Assembly (NCBI GenBank): GCA_900540335.1 | Contig: UQFC01000079.1 | Coordinates: forward strand, 1 to 13,039 | From: an uncultured Clostridium sp. | GTDB taxonomy: Bacteria; Bacillota; Clostridia; Lachnospirales; Lachnospiraceae | Length of the DNA stretch: 13,039 nt | Direction: 5' to 3' | Shown: positions 5,280 to 13,022 of the stretch, one piece after another | Layout: each line of letters opens with the position of its first letter | Position numbering within the stretch: position 1 is the first letter of the stretch | Translations under genes and position numbers: made by a program | The notes under the pieces: generated by a model | Database searches by the model: none | The model's input: only the letters and a program-made list of their open reading frames with translations | What the model was told of the DNA's origin: nothing

Positions 5280-6443
5280 TAAAGAAATGATTTTGCATAG
5301 GCAGTCCTCAATGGCTTCCGGAGAGCCCTGAACCGTGCCCTGAACCATTGGTCCCTTGCCGCCTCCTCTTCCTTCAAAATGACTGTAAAGCTCCTTTAAA
5401 ACCTGCTTTAAATCTGCGGAATTGCTTCCCAGGGTAAACTGGTATCCGCCCTCTTCCTTTCCCAGGAAAATCCCGCAGACACCGCTGCAGCGTTCCTTTC
5501 CCGCGTCCACGAAACGGCGGGCCGCATTCTTGTCCAGATCCTCTTCAAATACAAAATAATTAACCGTTCCCTCCGGAAGCTCCTCCAGCTTTTTCTCCAG
5601 ATACCGGGTCTGCATCTGAATCGCCTTTCCCTTCCAGAGAAGAGCCTCCTCTCTGAGACGTTCCACTGCTTCTGCTACCTCATGAGGCTTTGCAGACAAA
5701 AGCCGGGAAATCTCCCGCACATTGTCCTCCTTCATCCGGTAATCCTCCAGAGCCCGGAAACCGCATACCATCGTCACACGGGTGCCGCCCTTGTAATTCA
5801 CCGCATCAACCAGCTTAATCAGGCCGATTTCCCCGGTCCGGGACACATGAGGAGCGCAGCAGGCGCACACATCATATCCCGGTACTGTCACAATCCGCAC
5901 CTGTCCGGCCAGCTCTTTTTTGCTTCTGTACTCCAGAGCAGCCAGCTCCTCCCTGGTGGGATAATCCACGCGGATCTCCAGATTGGCTGCCACAGCCTCA
6001 TTGGCCTCGGTCTCAATCCGGCGCAGCTGCCCCGGCTCAAAGGTTCCGTTAAAATCCAGAGTCACCACTTCATTTCCCAGGTGAAAGCCCACATTGTCAT
6101 ATCCAAAATACCGGTGCACCAGGCCCGATACAATGTGCTCGCCGGAGTGCTGCTGCATTCTGGAAAATCTTGTTTTGTAATCAATTTCGCCATGTACTGT
6201 CTGCCCAGGGGTCAGAGGCGTCTTCATCATGTGAACCACCTCGCCCTCCCGTTCCTTTACATCCTCTACGGGAATGCCGTCAATCACACCGGGATCCGCA
6301 TACTGTCCGCCGCCCTCCGGAAAAAATACCGTCCGGTCCAGAATCACCTCGTACCATTCCTTTTTTTCATTCCACTCACAGGATACCACCCGGGCCTCGA
6401 ATTCCTTTCTGTGGCTGTCCTGATAATATAATTTCTCTGTCAT
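5277..6443 (-). CDS. alaX: AlaX-type alanyl-tRNA editing hydrolase
   Basis: This 388-residue free-standing relative of the alanyl-tRNA synthetase editing domain hydrolyses mischarged Ser- or Gly-tRNA(Ala) in the cytoplasm. The N-terminal part has FFPEGGGQYADPG (40-52), as in AlaRS. The zinc ligands are H99 and H103 in QQHSGEH, and C195 and H199 in CCAPHV. A coiled region (about 240-290) links to a DHHA1-type C-terminal domain with GRGGGKGPMVQG at 358-369, making it an AlaX-L form. I chose ATG 6443 because GGAGA (complement of 6451-6455) sits 7 nt upstream and the family begins near this point. An ATG at 6467 with weaker AAAGG would add MERYGEKT and cannot be excluded. It has its own promoter and is probably co-transcribed with the exonuclease 14 nt downstream. 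Confidence 0.93.
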   Translation of the reverse strand: MTEKLYYQDSHRKEFEARVVSCEWNEKKEWYEVILDRTVFFPEGGGQYADPGVIDGIPVEDVKEREGEVVHMMKTPLTPGQTVHGEIDYKTRFSRMQQHSGEHIVSGLVHRYFGYDNVGFHLGNEVVTLDFNGTFEPGQLRRIETEANEAVAANLEIRVDYPTREELAALEYRSKKELAGQVRIVTVPGYDVCACCAPHVSRTGEIGLIKLVDAVNYKGGTRVTMVCGFRALEDYRMKEDNVREISRLLSAKPHEVAEAVERLREEALLWKGKAIQMQTRYLEKKLEELPEGTVNYFVFEEDLDKNAARRFVDAGKERCSGVCGIFLGKEEGGYQFTLGSNSADLKQVLKELYSHFEGRGGGKGPMVQGTVQGSPEAIEDCLCKIISL

Positions 6444-6497
6444 TGTTTTTTCTCCATATCTTTCCATCCATCTGCCTTTGCAGAATCGTTTCTCTCT

Positions 6498-6526
6498 ATT
6501 GTAGCAGGCCCGGGCCGTCCCGTCCA
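6498..6526 (-). promoter_or_regulatory. Promoter of alaX with a GC palindrome in the spacer
   Basis: On the minus strand, TGGACG (6526 to 6521) and TACAAT (6503 to 6498) are 17 nt apart. The spacer contains the perfect palindrome GGCCCGGGCC (6507-6516). Transcription would start near 6491. The promoter lies 10 nt past the stop of the AraC gene, and I see no terminator between them, so read-through from the regulator is also possible. Confidence 0.55.
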
Positions 6527-6536
6527 GACATATCCC

Positions 6537-7472
6537 TTAACAGCTGCTCTCCCTATCGTCTGCCGCCTCTGCCAGAGAACCGGCCGCCGGCTCTGCCGTG
6601 GCTTCCGCCTGCCGCCCTCTCCTGGGTTTTCTGATTCCGCCGATATAAATCTCCAGATTTTTATGGCTCTTGCGGTACCCGGAGGGTGTCATTCCTGTCA
6701 CAGATTTAAATACTCTATTGAAATGCGTCAGATTGGAAAATCCCATCTCCCTGCTGATCTCCGTGATACTCTTATCCGTCTCCATAATCATTCTCTGGGC
6801 ATTCATGATTCTGGTAACATTCACATACTGAATCACCGTACTGTTGGTATAGGCCTTAAATTCCCGGCAAAGATAATAGCTGCTGACATAAAAACGTTCC
6901 GCCAGACTTTCCAGCGTAATATTTTCATCAAAATGGCGGTGAATATAATGCATCACCTGCCCCATTCTTGTTTTCTGCTCTGTTTTTACCGGCTCCGCCA
7001 CCCGCTTCTGACGAACCAGCAGATACAGAAGAAGATTCAGAAGAGAGTGCTGACATTCTCTCCTGAAATTCGCTTCCTCCTCCTGCTCCCGCAAAAGCTC
7101 TCCAAGAATCCGGTGTATCATCTGGCTGTCTCTGACTCCCATACTGTACATGCCATTGGCCTGATCCAGTAAAGCAGCCAGCTCCGGCTCATCAATATCC
7201 TCTCTGCGAAAATACAGCACAATTCTCCGGAAGGACATATCCTTTTTTCCGTAAGAATAATGCATAATGTAGGGAGAAAACAGCATCAGCTCCCCCGGCT
7301 GAAGCACATAAAGCTCATCCTGAAGACGCTGGTACCGCTCTCCTTTTTCCAGATAATACAGCTCATAATAATTGTGATAATGCGGCTGAGTCATATTGTC
7401 ATTGACCCCCGCAATCCGCTCACAGGCAATCTCCGCCCCCTGCGCCATCATAATTCCCGCCTGATCAATCAT
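6537..7472 (-). CDS. AraC-family transcriptional regulator
   Basis: This 311-residue regulator has a cupin-type ligand-binding domain (about 12-95) with the metal- or sugar-pocket style motif PHYHNYYELYYLEKGE at 30-45 and LQPGELMLFSPYIMH at 57-71. A helical linker follows (about 110-165), then the AraC DNA-binding domain with two helix-turn-helices at about 186-208 (ITLESLAERFYVSSYYL) and 235-257 (SITEISREMGFSNLTHFNRV). The canonical end FKSVTGMTPSGYRK is at 255-268. After this is an unusual 40-residue tail: basic first, then Ala/Glu-rich, ending SSC. GAGGAG (complement of 7481-7486) sits 8 nt before the ATG. It is divergent from the GH31/TRAP operon, the usual place for its activator; the inducer is probably the imported sugar or a breakdown product. 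This assignment is inference from position. Confidence 0.92.
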   Translation of the reverse strand: MIDQAGIMMAQGAEIACERIAGVNDNMTQPHYHNYYELYYLEKGERYQRLQDELYVLQPGELMLFSPYIMHYSYGKKDMSFRRIVLYFRREDIDEPELAALLDQANGMYSMGVRDSQMIHRILGELLREQEEEANFRRECQHSLLNLLLYLLVRQKRVAEPVKTEQKTRMGQVMHYIHRHFDENITLESLAERFYVSSYYLCREFKAYTNSTVIQYVNVTRIMNAQRMIMETDKSITEISREMGFSNLTHFNRVFKSVTGMTPSGYRKSHKNLEIYIGGIRKPRRGRQAEATAEPAAGSLAEAADDRESSC

Positions 7473-7565
7473 AGCTCTTTCTCCTCAGCAGTTCTTTCTA
7501 ATCCCCATAAAAATACTGTTAAATTTTGTAATTTCTGTCAACACGAAAAGCAAGATATGTAAAAT

Positions 7566-7594
7566 ATTATACTATTCTACGCAAAATCTGTCTA
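7566..7594 (-). promoter_or_regulatory. Promoter of the AraC-family regulator gene
   Basis: On the minus strand, TAGACA (7594 to 7589) and a perfect TATAAT (7571 to 7566) are separated by exactly 17 nt. Initiation near 7559 would leave a leader of about 87 nt. A second -35-like TTGACA lies at 7541 to 7536, but its correctly spaced -10 is poor. The -35 hexamer overlaps the region where the divergent GH31 promoter should be contacted. Confidence 0.75.
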
Positions 7595-7597
7595 GTT

Positions 7598-7621
7598 TTG
7601 ACTCTTTCAATTTTTTATAAT
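7598..7621 (+). promoter_or_regulatory. Probable activator-dependent promoter of the GH31/TRAP operon
   Basis: A perfect TATAAT at 7616-7621 lies 44 nt before the GH31 start. The hexamer at the proper -35 distance (7593-7598, TAGTTT) is poor, and the nearby TTGACT (7598-7603) is only 12 nt away. The small inverted repeat TTGA-N5-TCAA (7598-7610) covers the -35 zone and could be where the AraC protein binds. Octamers TCTGTCAA (7534-7541) and TCTGTCTA (7587-7594) form a spaced direct repeat farther upstream. Confidence 0.5.
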
Positions 7622-7665
7622 ACAGGCACATCGACTTCAAGAGATTTACCAAGGAGGTTTACAAA

Positions 7666-10167
7666 ATGAAAGTTTGCACTACTGCATTTGCCGTAACAAA
7701 ACAGGGCTCCGGCTTTTCCATTGCAACCAACTGTGTGGAAATCCGCCTTCTGTTTCTGACAGATTCCATTCTGCGGATCCGGGCCGGTTTTGACGGAGAT
7801 TTTGCAGAAGAATCCTACAGTCTCGTTATGACTGCATGGGAAGATCGTATGGATGGTTTTCTGAAAAATTACAGAAAACGGATTCAGCCTGCTGACGCGA
7901 TTCTGGAGGACGGAGAGGAAAAAGCAGTCATCCGCGGAAAAGAGCTGACCGTAGTCATCGAAAAATCCCCCTTCCGCATCTGCGTATACGATCAGGACAA
8001 TACTCTGCTTCATGCCGATATTGTGGATCTGGCCTACCAGGAGGACTCCAACCGCCGCCGCATTCATACCAGCGAAATCACCCCCCAGGACTGCTTCTAT
8101 GGATTTGGCGAAAAAAGCGGCGACTTCAATAAAGCCCAGAAATTCATGGGCATGAGTCCCAAGGACGCCATGGGCTACAACCCGAAGGAAACCGACTCCC
8201 TTTACAAGCACATTCCCTTTTATATTAAACTGAACCGGGATACCAGAAAGGCTGTCGGCTATTTTTACCACAATACCTGTGAATGTGATTTTGACATGGG
8301 ACGTGAAAAAAGCAATTACTGGAAAATGCACAGCCGTTACCGTACAGACGGCGGTGACATTGATCTCTTTTTAATCGCCGGTCCCTCTGTCCGCCAGGTT
8401 GTGGAACGCTATACCGATCTGACCGGAAAATCCGCTCTGCTCCCCCGCTATGCCCTGGGTTATCTTGGTTCCTCCATGTACTACCCGGAACTGGAAAAAG
8501 ACTGTGATGACGCTATCACAGAATTTATTGATACAACCAGAGAAGAGGGCATTCCCGTAGACGGTTTCCAGCTTTCCTCCGGTTACTGTACTGTAGAAAC
8601 GGACAAAGGCGTAAAACGCTGTGTATTTACCTGGAATAAAAAAAGATTTAAGGATCCGAAAGAGTTCTTCCATCAGATGAAGGTCCGGGGCGTTACCGTA
8701 ACCCCCAACGTAAAACCCGGCATTCTTCTGATTCACCCCATGCTGGAAGAAATGAAGAAGAAAAACATGTTTGTCAAGTCCAGCACCAGCGAAGAACCGG
8801 GCGTAGGAACCTGGTGGGGCGGACAGGGTGTGTTTGTAGATTTTACCAGAGAATCTGCCCGCGAAGACTGGAAGGCTCTGCTGAAGGAGAATGTGCTGGA
8901 TTACGGAACCTGCTCTATCTGGAATGACAACTGTGAATATGACAGTATGGTAGATAAGGACTGCCGCTGCGATTTTGAAGGCAAGGGAGGCACCATCGGA
9001 CAGCTGAAATCCGTTATGTCCAATATTATGTGCCACGTTACAGACGAAGCCATTCACGAGACCTTTGAAAATACCAGACCTTATATTGTATGCCGTTCCG
9101 GCCACTGCGGAATCCAGCGGTATGCCCAGACCTGGGCAGGCGACAACCTGACCTGCTGGGATTCCCTGAAATACAACATTGCCACCATTCTCGGCATGGG
9201 TCTGTCCGGCGTAGCCAGTCAGGGCTGCGACATCGGCGGATTTTACGGTCCGGCTCCGGAAGGCGAGCTCTTCCTGCGCTGGGTTCAGAACGGAATTTTC
9301 CAGCCCCGCTTCTCCATCCACTCTACCAATACGGACAACACCGTAACAGAGCCCTGGATGTACAGCGATTATAAGGATGAGATCCGCCGCGCCATTGAAT
9401 TCCGTTATCAGTTAAGCCCCTATCTGTATTCCCTGACAGACCGGGCCCACAGAATCGGACTTCCCATTATGGAAGCCATGTGCAGCGCATTCCAGAATGA
9501 TCCGAAATGCTATGATGAGGGCGTTGATTTTATGCTGGGAGATTCCCTTCTGGTTGCAAACGTAGTAGAAAAGGGTGCGGCTTCCAGAAGCATCTATCTT
9601 CCGGAGGGCAATACCTTTTACGACTTTTATACCAGAACCCCCTATGAAGGCGGACAGACTATCGAAATCCCCGTTACCTTAAGCAGCATTCCTCTGTTTG
9701 TAAAAAGCGGAGCCATCCTGCCCATGGCAGCGAATCCCATGACCAATCTTGCCACTCAGCAGGCCACCGGTCTGACCATTCTCTGCGCAGCAGATAAGGA
9801 CGGCGAATTTGATCTTTATGAGGATGACGGTGTTTCCATGGATTACGAAAAGGGCGGCTGTCTGAGAACTCATATTTCCATGAAAACCGGAGAAAAAACC
9901 TGTCTGGACTTTACCCCGGAAGGACATTATGAGACAGCTGTGGAAACCATAGCCATTGACATGATTCACCGGGAAAAAGCGCCCTACTGGGTAACTCTTG
10001 ACGGCAAAGAGCTTCCTCATTTCCTTCACAGAAGAAAATTTGAAGAGGCAGAATGCGGATGGTACTACAGCCAGCGGCTGAAATCCGTTCAGATCAAATA
10101 TAAAAACCCGAAAAAGGATTACCGTCTTCTGGTTTCCTTTGAACAGTTTGATTTAATTGGAATGTAA
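7666..10167 (+). CDS. Glycoside hydrolase family 31 alpha-glycosidase with a non-canonical -1 subsite
   Basis: This 833-residue retaining alpha-glycosidase has an N-terminal beta-sandwich (about 1-255, with FYGFGEKSGDFNK at 144-156), a (beta/alpha)8 barrel (about 260-600) and C-terminal beta domains (about 600-833, with FYDFYTRTPYEGG). The nucleophile D421 is in SIWNDNCEYD and the acid/base D493 is in WAGDNLTCWDSL, preceded by CRSGHCGIQRY. There is no signal peptide, so it acts on imported substrate. In ordinary GH31 glucosidases the segment after GIP-x-D carries DIDYM, whose Asp binds the sugar. Here the aligned residues are GIPVDGFQLSSGYC (295-308), placing Ser/Gly there, so the -1 sugar is probably not plain glucose. 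The specificity cannot be read from sequence; alpha-glucosidase, alpha-xylosidase or an acidic glycoside are possible. AAGGAGG (7651-7657) precedes the ATG by 8 nt. It is the first gene of an operon with dctPQM, 15 nt before dctP. Confidence 0.92.
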   Translation: MKVCTTAFAVTKQGSGFSIATNCVEIRLLFLTDSILRIRAGFDGDFAEESYSLVMTAWEDRMDGFLKNYRKRIQPADAILEDGEEKAVIRGKELTVVIEKSPFRICVYDQDNTLLHADIVDLAYQEDSNRRRIHTSEITPQDCFYGFGEKSGDFNKAQKFMGMSPKDAMGYNPKETDSLYKHIPFYIKLNRDTRKAVGYFYHNTCECDFDMGREKSNYWKMHSRYRTDGGDIDLFLIAGPSVRQVVERYTDLTGKSALLPRYALGYLGSSMYYPELEKDCDDAITEFIDTTREEGIPVDGFQLSSGYCTVETDKGVKRCVFTWNKKRFKDPKEFFHQMKVRGVTVTPNVKPGILLIHPMLEEMKKKNMFVKSSTSEEPGVGTWWGGQGVFVDFTRESAREDWKALLKENVLDYGTCSIWNDNCEYDSMVDKDCRCDFEGKGGTIGQLKSVMSNIMCHVTDEAIHETFENTRPYIVCRSGHCGIQRYAQTWAGDNLTCWDSLKYNIATILGMGLSGVASQGCDIGGFYGPAPEGELFLRWVQNGIFQPRFSIHSTNTDNTVTEPWMYSDYKDEIRRAIEFRYQLSPYLYSLTDRAHRIGLPIMEAMCSAFQNDPKCYDEGVDFMLGDSLLVANVVEKGAASRSIYLPEGNTFYDFYTRTPYEGGQTIEIPVTLSSIPLFVKSGAILPMAANPMTNLATQQATGLTILCAADKDGEFDLYEDDGVSMDYEKGGCLRTHISMKTGEKTCLDFTPEGHYETAVETIAIDMIHREKAPYWVTLDGKELPHFLHRRKFEEAECGWYYSQRLKSVQIKYKNPKKDYRLLVSFEQFDLIGM

Positions 10168-10182
10168 GGGGGTATTTGTTTT

Positions 10183-11205
10183 ATGAAAAAATTAGCAGCA
10201 TTTGCACTGACACTGAGCCTTGCAGCAGCTTCCCTCACAGGCTGCGCCTCCGGCGGAGCCGCCACAAGCGCCCAGGCAACCGCAGAAAATCCCATGGTTC
10301 TGACTCTGGCTCACGGCCTGAGCGAAACCCACACCGTACATATTGCCATGACCGAATTTGCAGAAAAGGTGGAAGAAGGCACAGACGGAAGAATCCAGAT
10401 CCGGATTCTTCCCAACGGCCAGCTGGGATCTGAAAATGAAAATATGGAGCAGCTTATGGCCGGCGTTATTTCCATGACCAAGGTATCCGCTCCCGGTCTG
10501 GCTACCTACAACGAGGCTTATCATACCTTTGGCCTTCCCTATATTTTTGATGATACGGAAAATTTCTATCATGTGATGGATTCCCAGCCCATGCACGACT
10601 TTTTCCTGTCCACTGCCGATGACGGCTTTGTTACTCTGACCTACTACACCTCAGGCGCCCGTTCTTTTTATACTATCAATAAGGCAATCCGGACTCCGGA
10701 GGATTTGAAGGGATTAAAAATCCGTGTTCAGGATATGAAATCCCAGACGGATATGTTAAAGGCTCTGGGCGGCATTCCTGTTGCCATGTCCTATGGAGAT
10801 GTTTATACCTCTCTCCAGACAGGAATTATTGACGGAACCGAGAACAACGAAACTGCTCTGACTACCGGAAAGCACGGCGAAATCTGCAAGGTGTATTCTA
10901 CGGATCAGCACGCCATGATTCCTGACGTTCTGGTTATGAGCGCCAAAACATGGGCTTCCATCAGTCCCGAGGATCAGCAGGTCATCCTGGATGCAGCCTA
11001 CGCATCCACAGAAAGCCACAAAATCGCCTGGGATGCAGCTATTGAGGAAGCGATTCAGGAAGCATCCGCTCAGATGAACGTGGAATTTGTCAATGATGTG
11101 GATAAAGACGCTTTCCGAAATGCAACAAGCGGTATGCTAAATGAATACTGCCAGGAGTATCCGGGTGTTCAGAACCTGATCGATATTATCAATTCCGTTG
11201 AATAA
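10183..11205 (+). CDS. dctP: TRAP transporter solute-binding lipoprotein (DctP family)
   Basis: This 340-residue extracytoplasmic binding protein has a lipoprotein signal (1-20) and lipobox LTG-C21, so it is anchored to the outer face of the membrane. The mature part begins after a Ser/Gly/Ala linker with VLTLAHGLSETHTVH (39-53), as in DctP proteins. The ligand-clamping Arg is R181 in LKGLKIRVQD, followed by MSYGDVYTSLQTGIIDGTENN (202-222). This Arg normally salt-bridges a carboxylate of the ligand, so an acidic ligand is expected. The family is usually about 330 residues, so it is full length. AAGGGGG (10166-10172, overlapping the GH31 stop) precedes the ATG by 10 nt. dctQ follows after 15 nt. 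Its linkage to GH31 suggests a uronate-type or other acidic glycoside, but the ligand is not determined by sequence. Its lipid anchor makes it a possible substrate of the Lit enzyme encoded at 641-1327. Confidence 0.95.
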   Translation: MKKLAAFALTLSLAAASLTGCASGGAATSAQATAENPMVLTLAHGLSETHTVHIAMTEFAEKVEEGTDGRIQIRILPNGQLGSENENMEQLMAGVISMTKVSAPGLATYNEAYHTFGLPYIFDDTENFYHVMDSQPMHDFFLSTADDGFVTLTYYTSGARSFYTINKAIRTPEDLKGLKIRVQDMKSQTDMLKALGGIPVAMSYGDVYTSLQTGIIDGTENNETALTTGKHGEICKVYSTDQHAMIPDVLVMSAKTWASISPEDQQVILDAAYASTESHKIAWDAAIEEAIQEASAQMNVEFVNDVDKDAFRNATSGMLNEYCQEYPGVQNLIDIINSVE

Positions 11206-11220
11206 AGGGGGAGGATTTCC

Positions 11221-11724
11221 ATGAAAGAACTGTTAACTGCTGTAAAAAAATTCATGATAAAGCTTCTTGCCGGTATTGCCACTGTCCTTCTGTCTGCCAT
11301 GACGCTCCTGGTTCTGTATCAGGTATTTACCAGATACGTCCTGAACAGTCCGGCTGCTTTTACAGAAGAGCTGGTGCGCTACTTCCTGATCTGGACCGGA
11401 TTTATCGGCGCAGCCTACGCGTTTTTTACCCGACAGCATATGTGCCTGGTGCTGATTCGCGACAGCTTAAATCCTGCAGGCCGGCGGATTCTTATGACTC
11501 TTGTGGATCTGCTGATTCTTCTGTTTGCACTGTTTGTTATTACCATCGGCGGCTTTAAACTGGCTCTGAGCGCTGAAAAGGTATATTCCGCTCTGCTGGG
11601 TATTCCCAGAAGTCTGGTTTATGCCATGGCCCCTGTCTCCGGCCTGTTTATGATTGCCGCACAGATTATCAATCTGTACGAGGATATTACCGGAATTACC
11701 ATTGAAGGAGGGAATGAAGCATGA
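11221..11724 (+). CDS. dctQ: TRAP transporter small permease subunit (DctQ family)
   Basis: This 167-residue four-helix membrane protein is the small subunit that sits beside the DctM transport channel. The helices are at about 13-35, 50-68, 84-108 and 126-148. The family pattern is visible: FTRYVLNSPAAFTEELVRYF (36-55) followed by LIWTGFIGAAYAFFTRQHM. It is within the normal 160-190 residue range. GGAGG (11210-11214) lies 6 nt before the ATG. The stop codon overlaps the start of dctM by ATGA, pointing to translational coupling and equal subunit amounts. The gene product has no transport activity alone; it works with DctM and DctP using the sodium gradient. Confidence 0.94.
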   Translation: MKELLTAVKKFMIKLLAGIATVLLSAMTLLVLYQVFTRYVLNSPAAFTEELVRYFLIWTGFIGAAYAFFTRQHMCLVLIRDSLNPAGRRILMTLVDLLILLFALFVITIGGFKLALSAEKVYSALLGIPRSLVYAMAPVSGLFMIAAQIINLYEDITGITIEGGNEA

Positions 11725-13022
11725 GTATCGGAGTAACTGCCATTATCCTGTTTGCAGTCTTTGCACTGCTTTTGTTTGCAAGCTGCCCTATTTCCGTAAG
11801 TATTGTAATTTCTTCCATTGTTGCCGCAATCTCTTCCCTGTCCTGGGATCAGATCACCTTTATTACCATGCAGAAAATGAACAGCGGTGTGGAAAGCTTT
11901 TCCCTGCTGGCCATTCCTCTGTTTATTCTGGCCGGCAACATTATGAATAACGGCGGTATCGCCAGACGCCTTGTAAACTTTGCAAAGCTTTTCGTTGGCT
12001 GGATCCCCGGCTCCCTGGCTCAGGCCAATATTGTGGGAAACATGCTTTTCGGCGCTCTGTCCGGTTCCTCTGTTGCCGCAGCTTCCGCTATGGGCGGCTG
12101 CATTTACCCTATCCAGAAGGACGAGGGCTATGATCCGGCATTTGCCACCGCTGTCAATATTGCATCTGCCCCCACAGGACTTCTGATTCCGCCGACCAGC
12201 GCATTTATCGTATATTCTACCGTAGCAGGCGGCGTATCCATTTCCACCCTGTTTATGGCCGGATATATTCCCGGTATTCTCATGGGTCTTGGTTCTATGG
12301 TTGTTGCTTTCCTGTATGCAAAAAAGCACAACTACCCGGTATCCGGAAGGGCATCTGCTTCAGAAGCTCTTAAAGTTACTTTGGAGGCTCTTCCCAGCCT
12401 GCTGCTGATTGTTATTGTAATCGGCGGTATTGTAGGCGGTATCTTCACTGCAACAGAGGGCGCAGGCATCTGCGTGCTGTACTGCCTGATCCTGTCTGTC
12501 TGCTACAAGAGCCTGACTGTACAGTCCTTTATGAAAATTCTGGTCAGCAGCGCCTGCACCAGCGGCATTATCCTGTTTCTGATTTCCGCTTCCTCCGCCA
12601 TGTCCTTTGTTATGGCATACTCCGGAATTCCGGCGGCAATCAGCTCAGCTATTATGTCTGTATCCACAAACAAATATGTGATTCTTCTTTTGATGAACAT
12701 TATCCTGCTGATTGTAGGTATGTTTATGGATATTACACCGGCTATCCTGATTTTCACCCCCATCTTCCTGCCTATCGCAGAAAGCCTGGGCATGTCCAAC
12801 ATTCAGTTCGGCGTTATGCTGATCTTTAACATGTGCATGGGCAACATCACTCCGCCGGTAGGTTCCGTACTGTTCGTAGGCTGCGGAATCAGCAAGATCA
12901 GCATCGAGGAGGTTACAAAAACTCTGCTTCCCTACTTTGCTGTTCTTCTCCTGCTGCTTCTGGCTGTTACCTATATTCCTGCTCTGTCTCTGGGCGTTCC
13001 GTCTATGATGGGACTTCTGTAA
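11721..13022 (+). CDS. dctM: TRAP transporter large permease subunit (DctM family)
   Basis: This 433-residue polytopic protein is the transport channel of the TRAP system, with about 11-12 hydrophobic segments and two re-entrant hairpins. Hallmarks are SLLAIPLFILAGNIMNNGGI (61-80), then GNMLFGALSGSSVAAASAMG (106-125) in the first hairpin, PPTSAFIVYSTVAGGVS in the middle, and ITPPVGSVLFVGCGISKISI near the C-terminus for the second hairpin. The length is standard. The ATG lies inside the dctQ end (ATGA overlap) and is preceded by AAGGAGGGAATGAAGC, which supplies the Shine-Dalgarno. It pairs with DctQ and takes ligand from DctP by sodium-coupled transport. After the stop a new Shine-Dalgarno appears at once, so it is not the last gene of the operon. 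Confidence 0.95.
   Translation: MSIGVTAIILFAVFALLLFASCPISVSIVISSIVAAISSLSWDQITFITMQKMNSGVESFSLLAIPLFILAGNIMNNGGIARRLVNFAKLFVGWIPGSLAQANIVGNMLFGALSGSSVAAASAMGGCIYPIQKDEGYDPAFATAVNIASAPTGLLIPPTSAFIVYSTVAGGVSISTLFMAGYIPGILMGLGSMVVAFLYAKKHNYPVSGRASASEALKVTLEALPSLLLIVIVIGGIVGGIFTATEGAGICVLYCLILSVCYKSLTVQSFMKILVSSACTSGIILFLISASSAMSFVMAYSGIPAAISSAIMSVSTNKYVILLLMNIILLIVGMFMDITPAILIFTPIFLPIAESLGMSNIQFGVMLIFNMCMGNITPPVGSVLFVGCGISKISIEEVTKTLLPYFAVLLLLLLAVTYIPALSLGVPSMMGLL

Noticed and set aside
5682..6431. Plus-strand ORF of 249 codons inside alaX
   Set aside because: It is antisense to the zinc-site region of a well-conserved gene, is rich in His/Leu/Pro as mirror frames are, and has no initiation signal.
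8371..9321. Minus-strand ORF of 316 codons inside the GH31 gene
   Set aside because: It lies opposite the conserved catalytic barrel and is a shadow frame caused by codon bias.
7666..10167. GH31 as a sulfoquinovosidase
   Set aside because: The Q295-308 zone has a Gln and an Arg nearby (FQLSSGY, VKRCVF), but aligned with what I remember of YihQ the sulfonate-binding Gln and Trp do not coincide. The claim is not supported.
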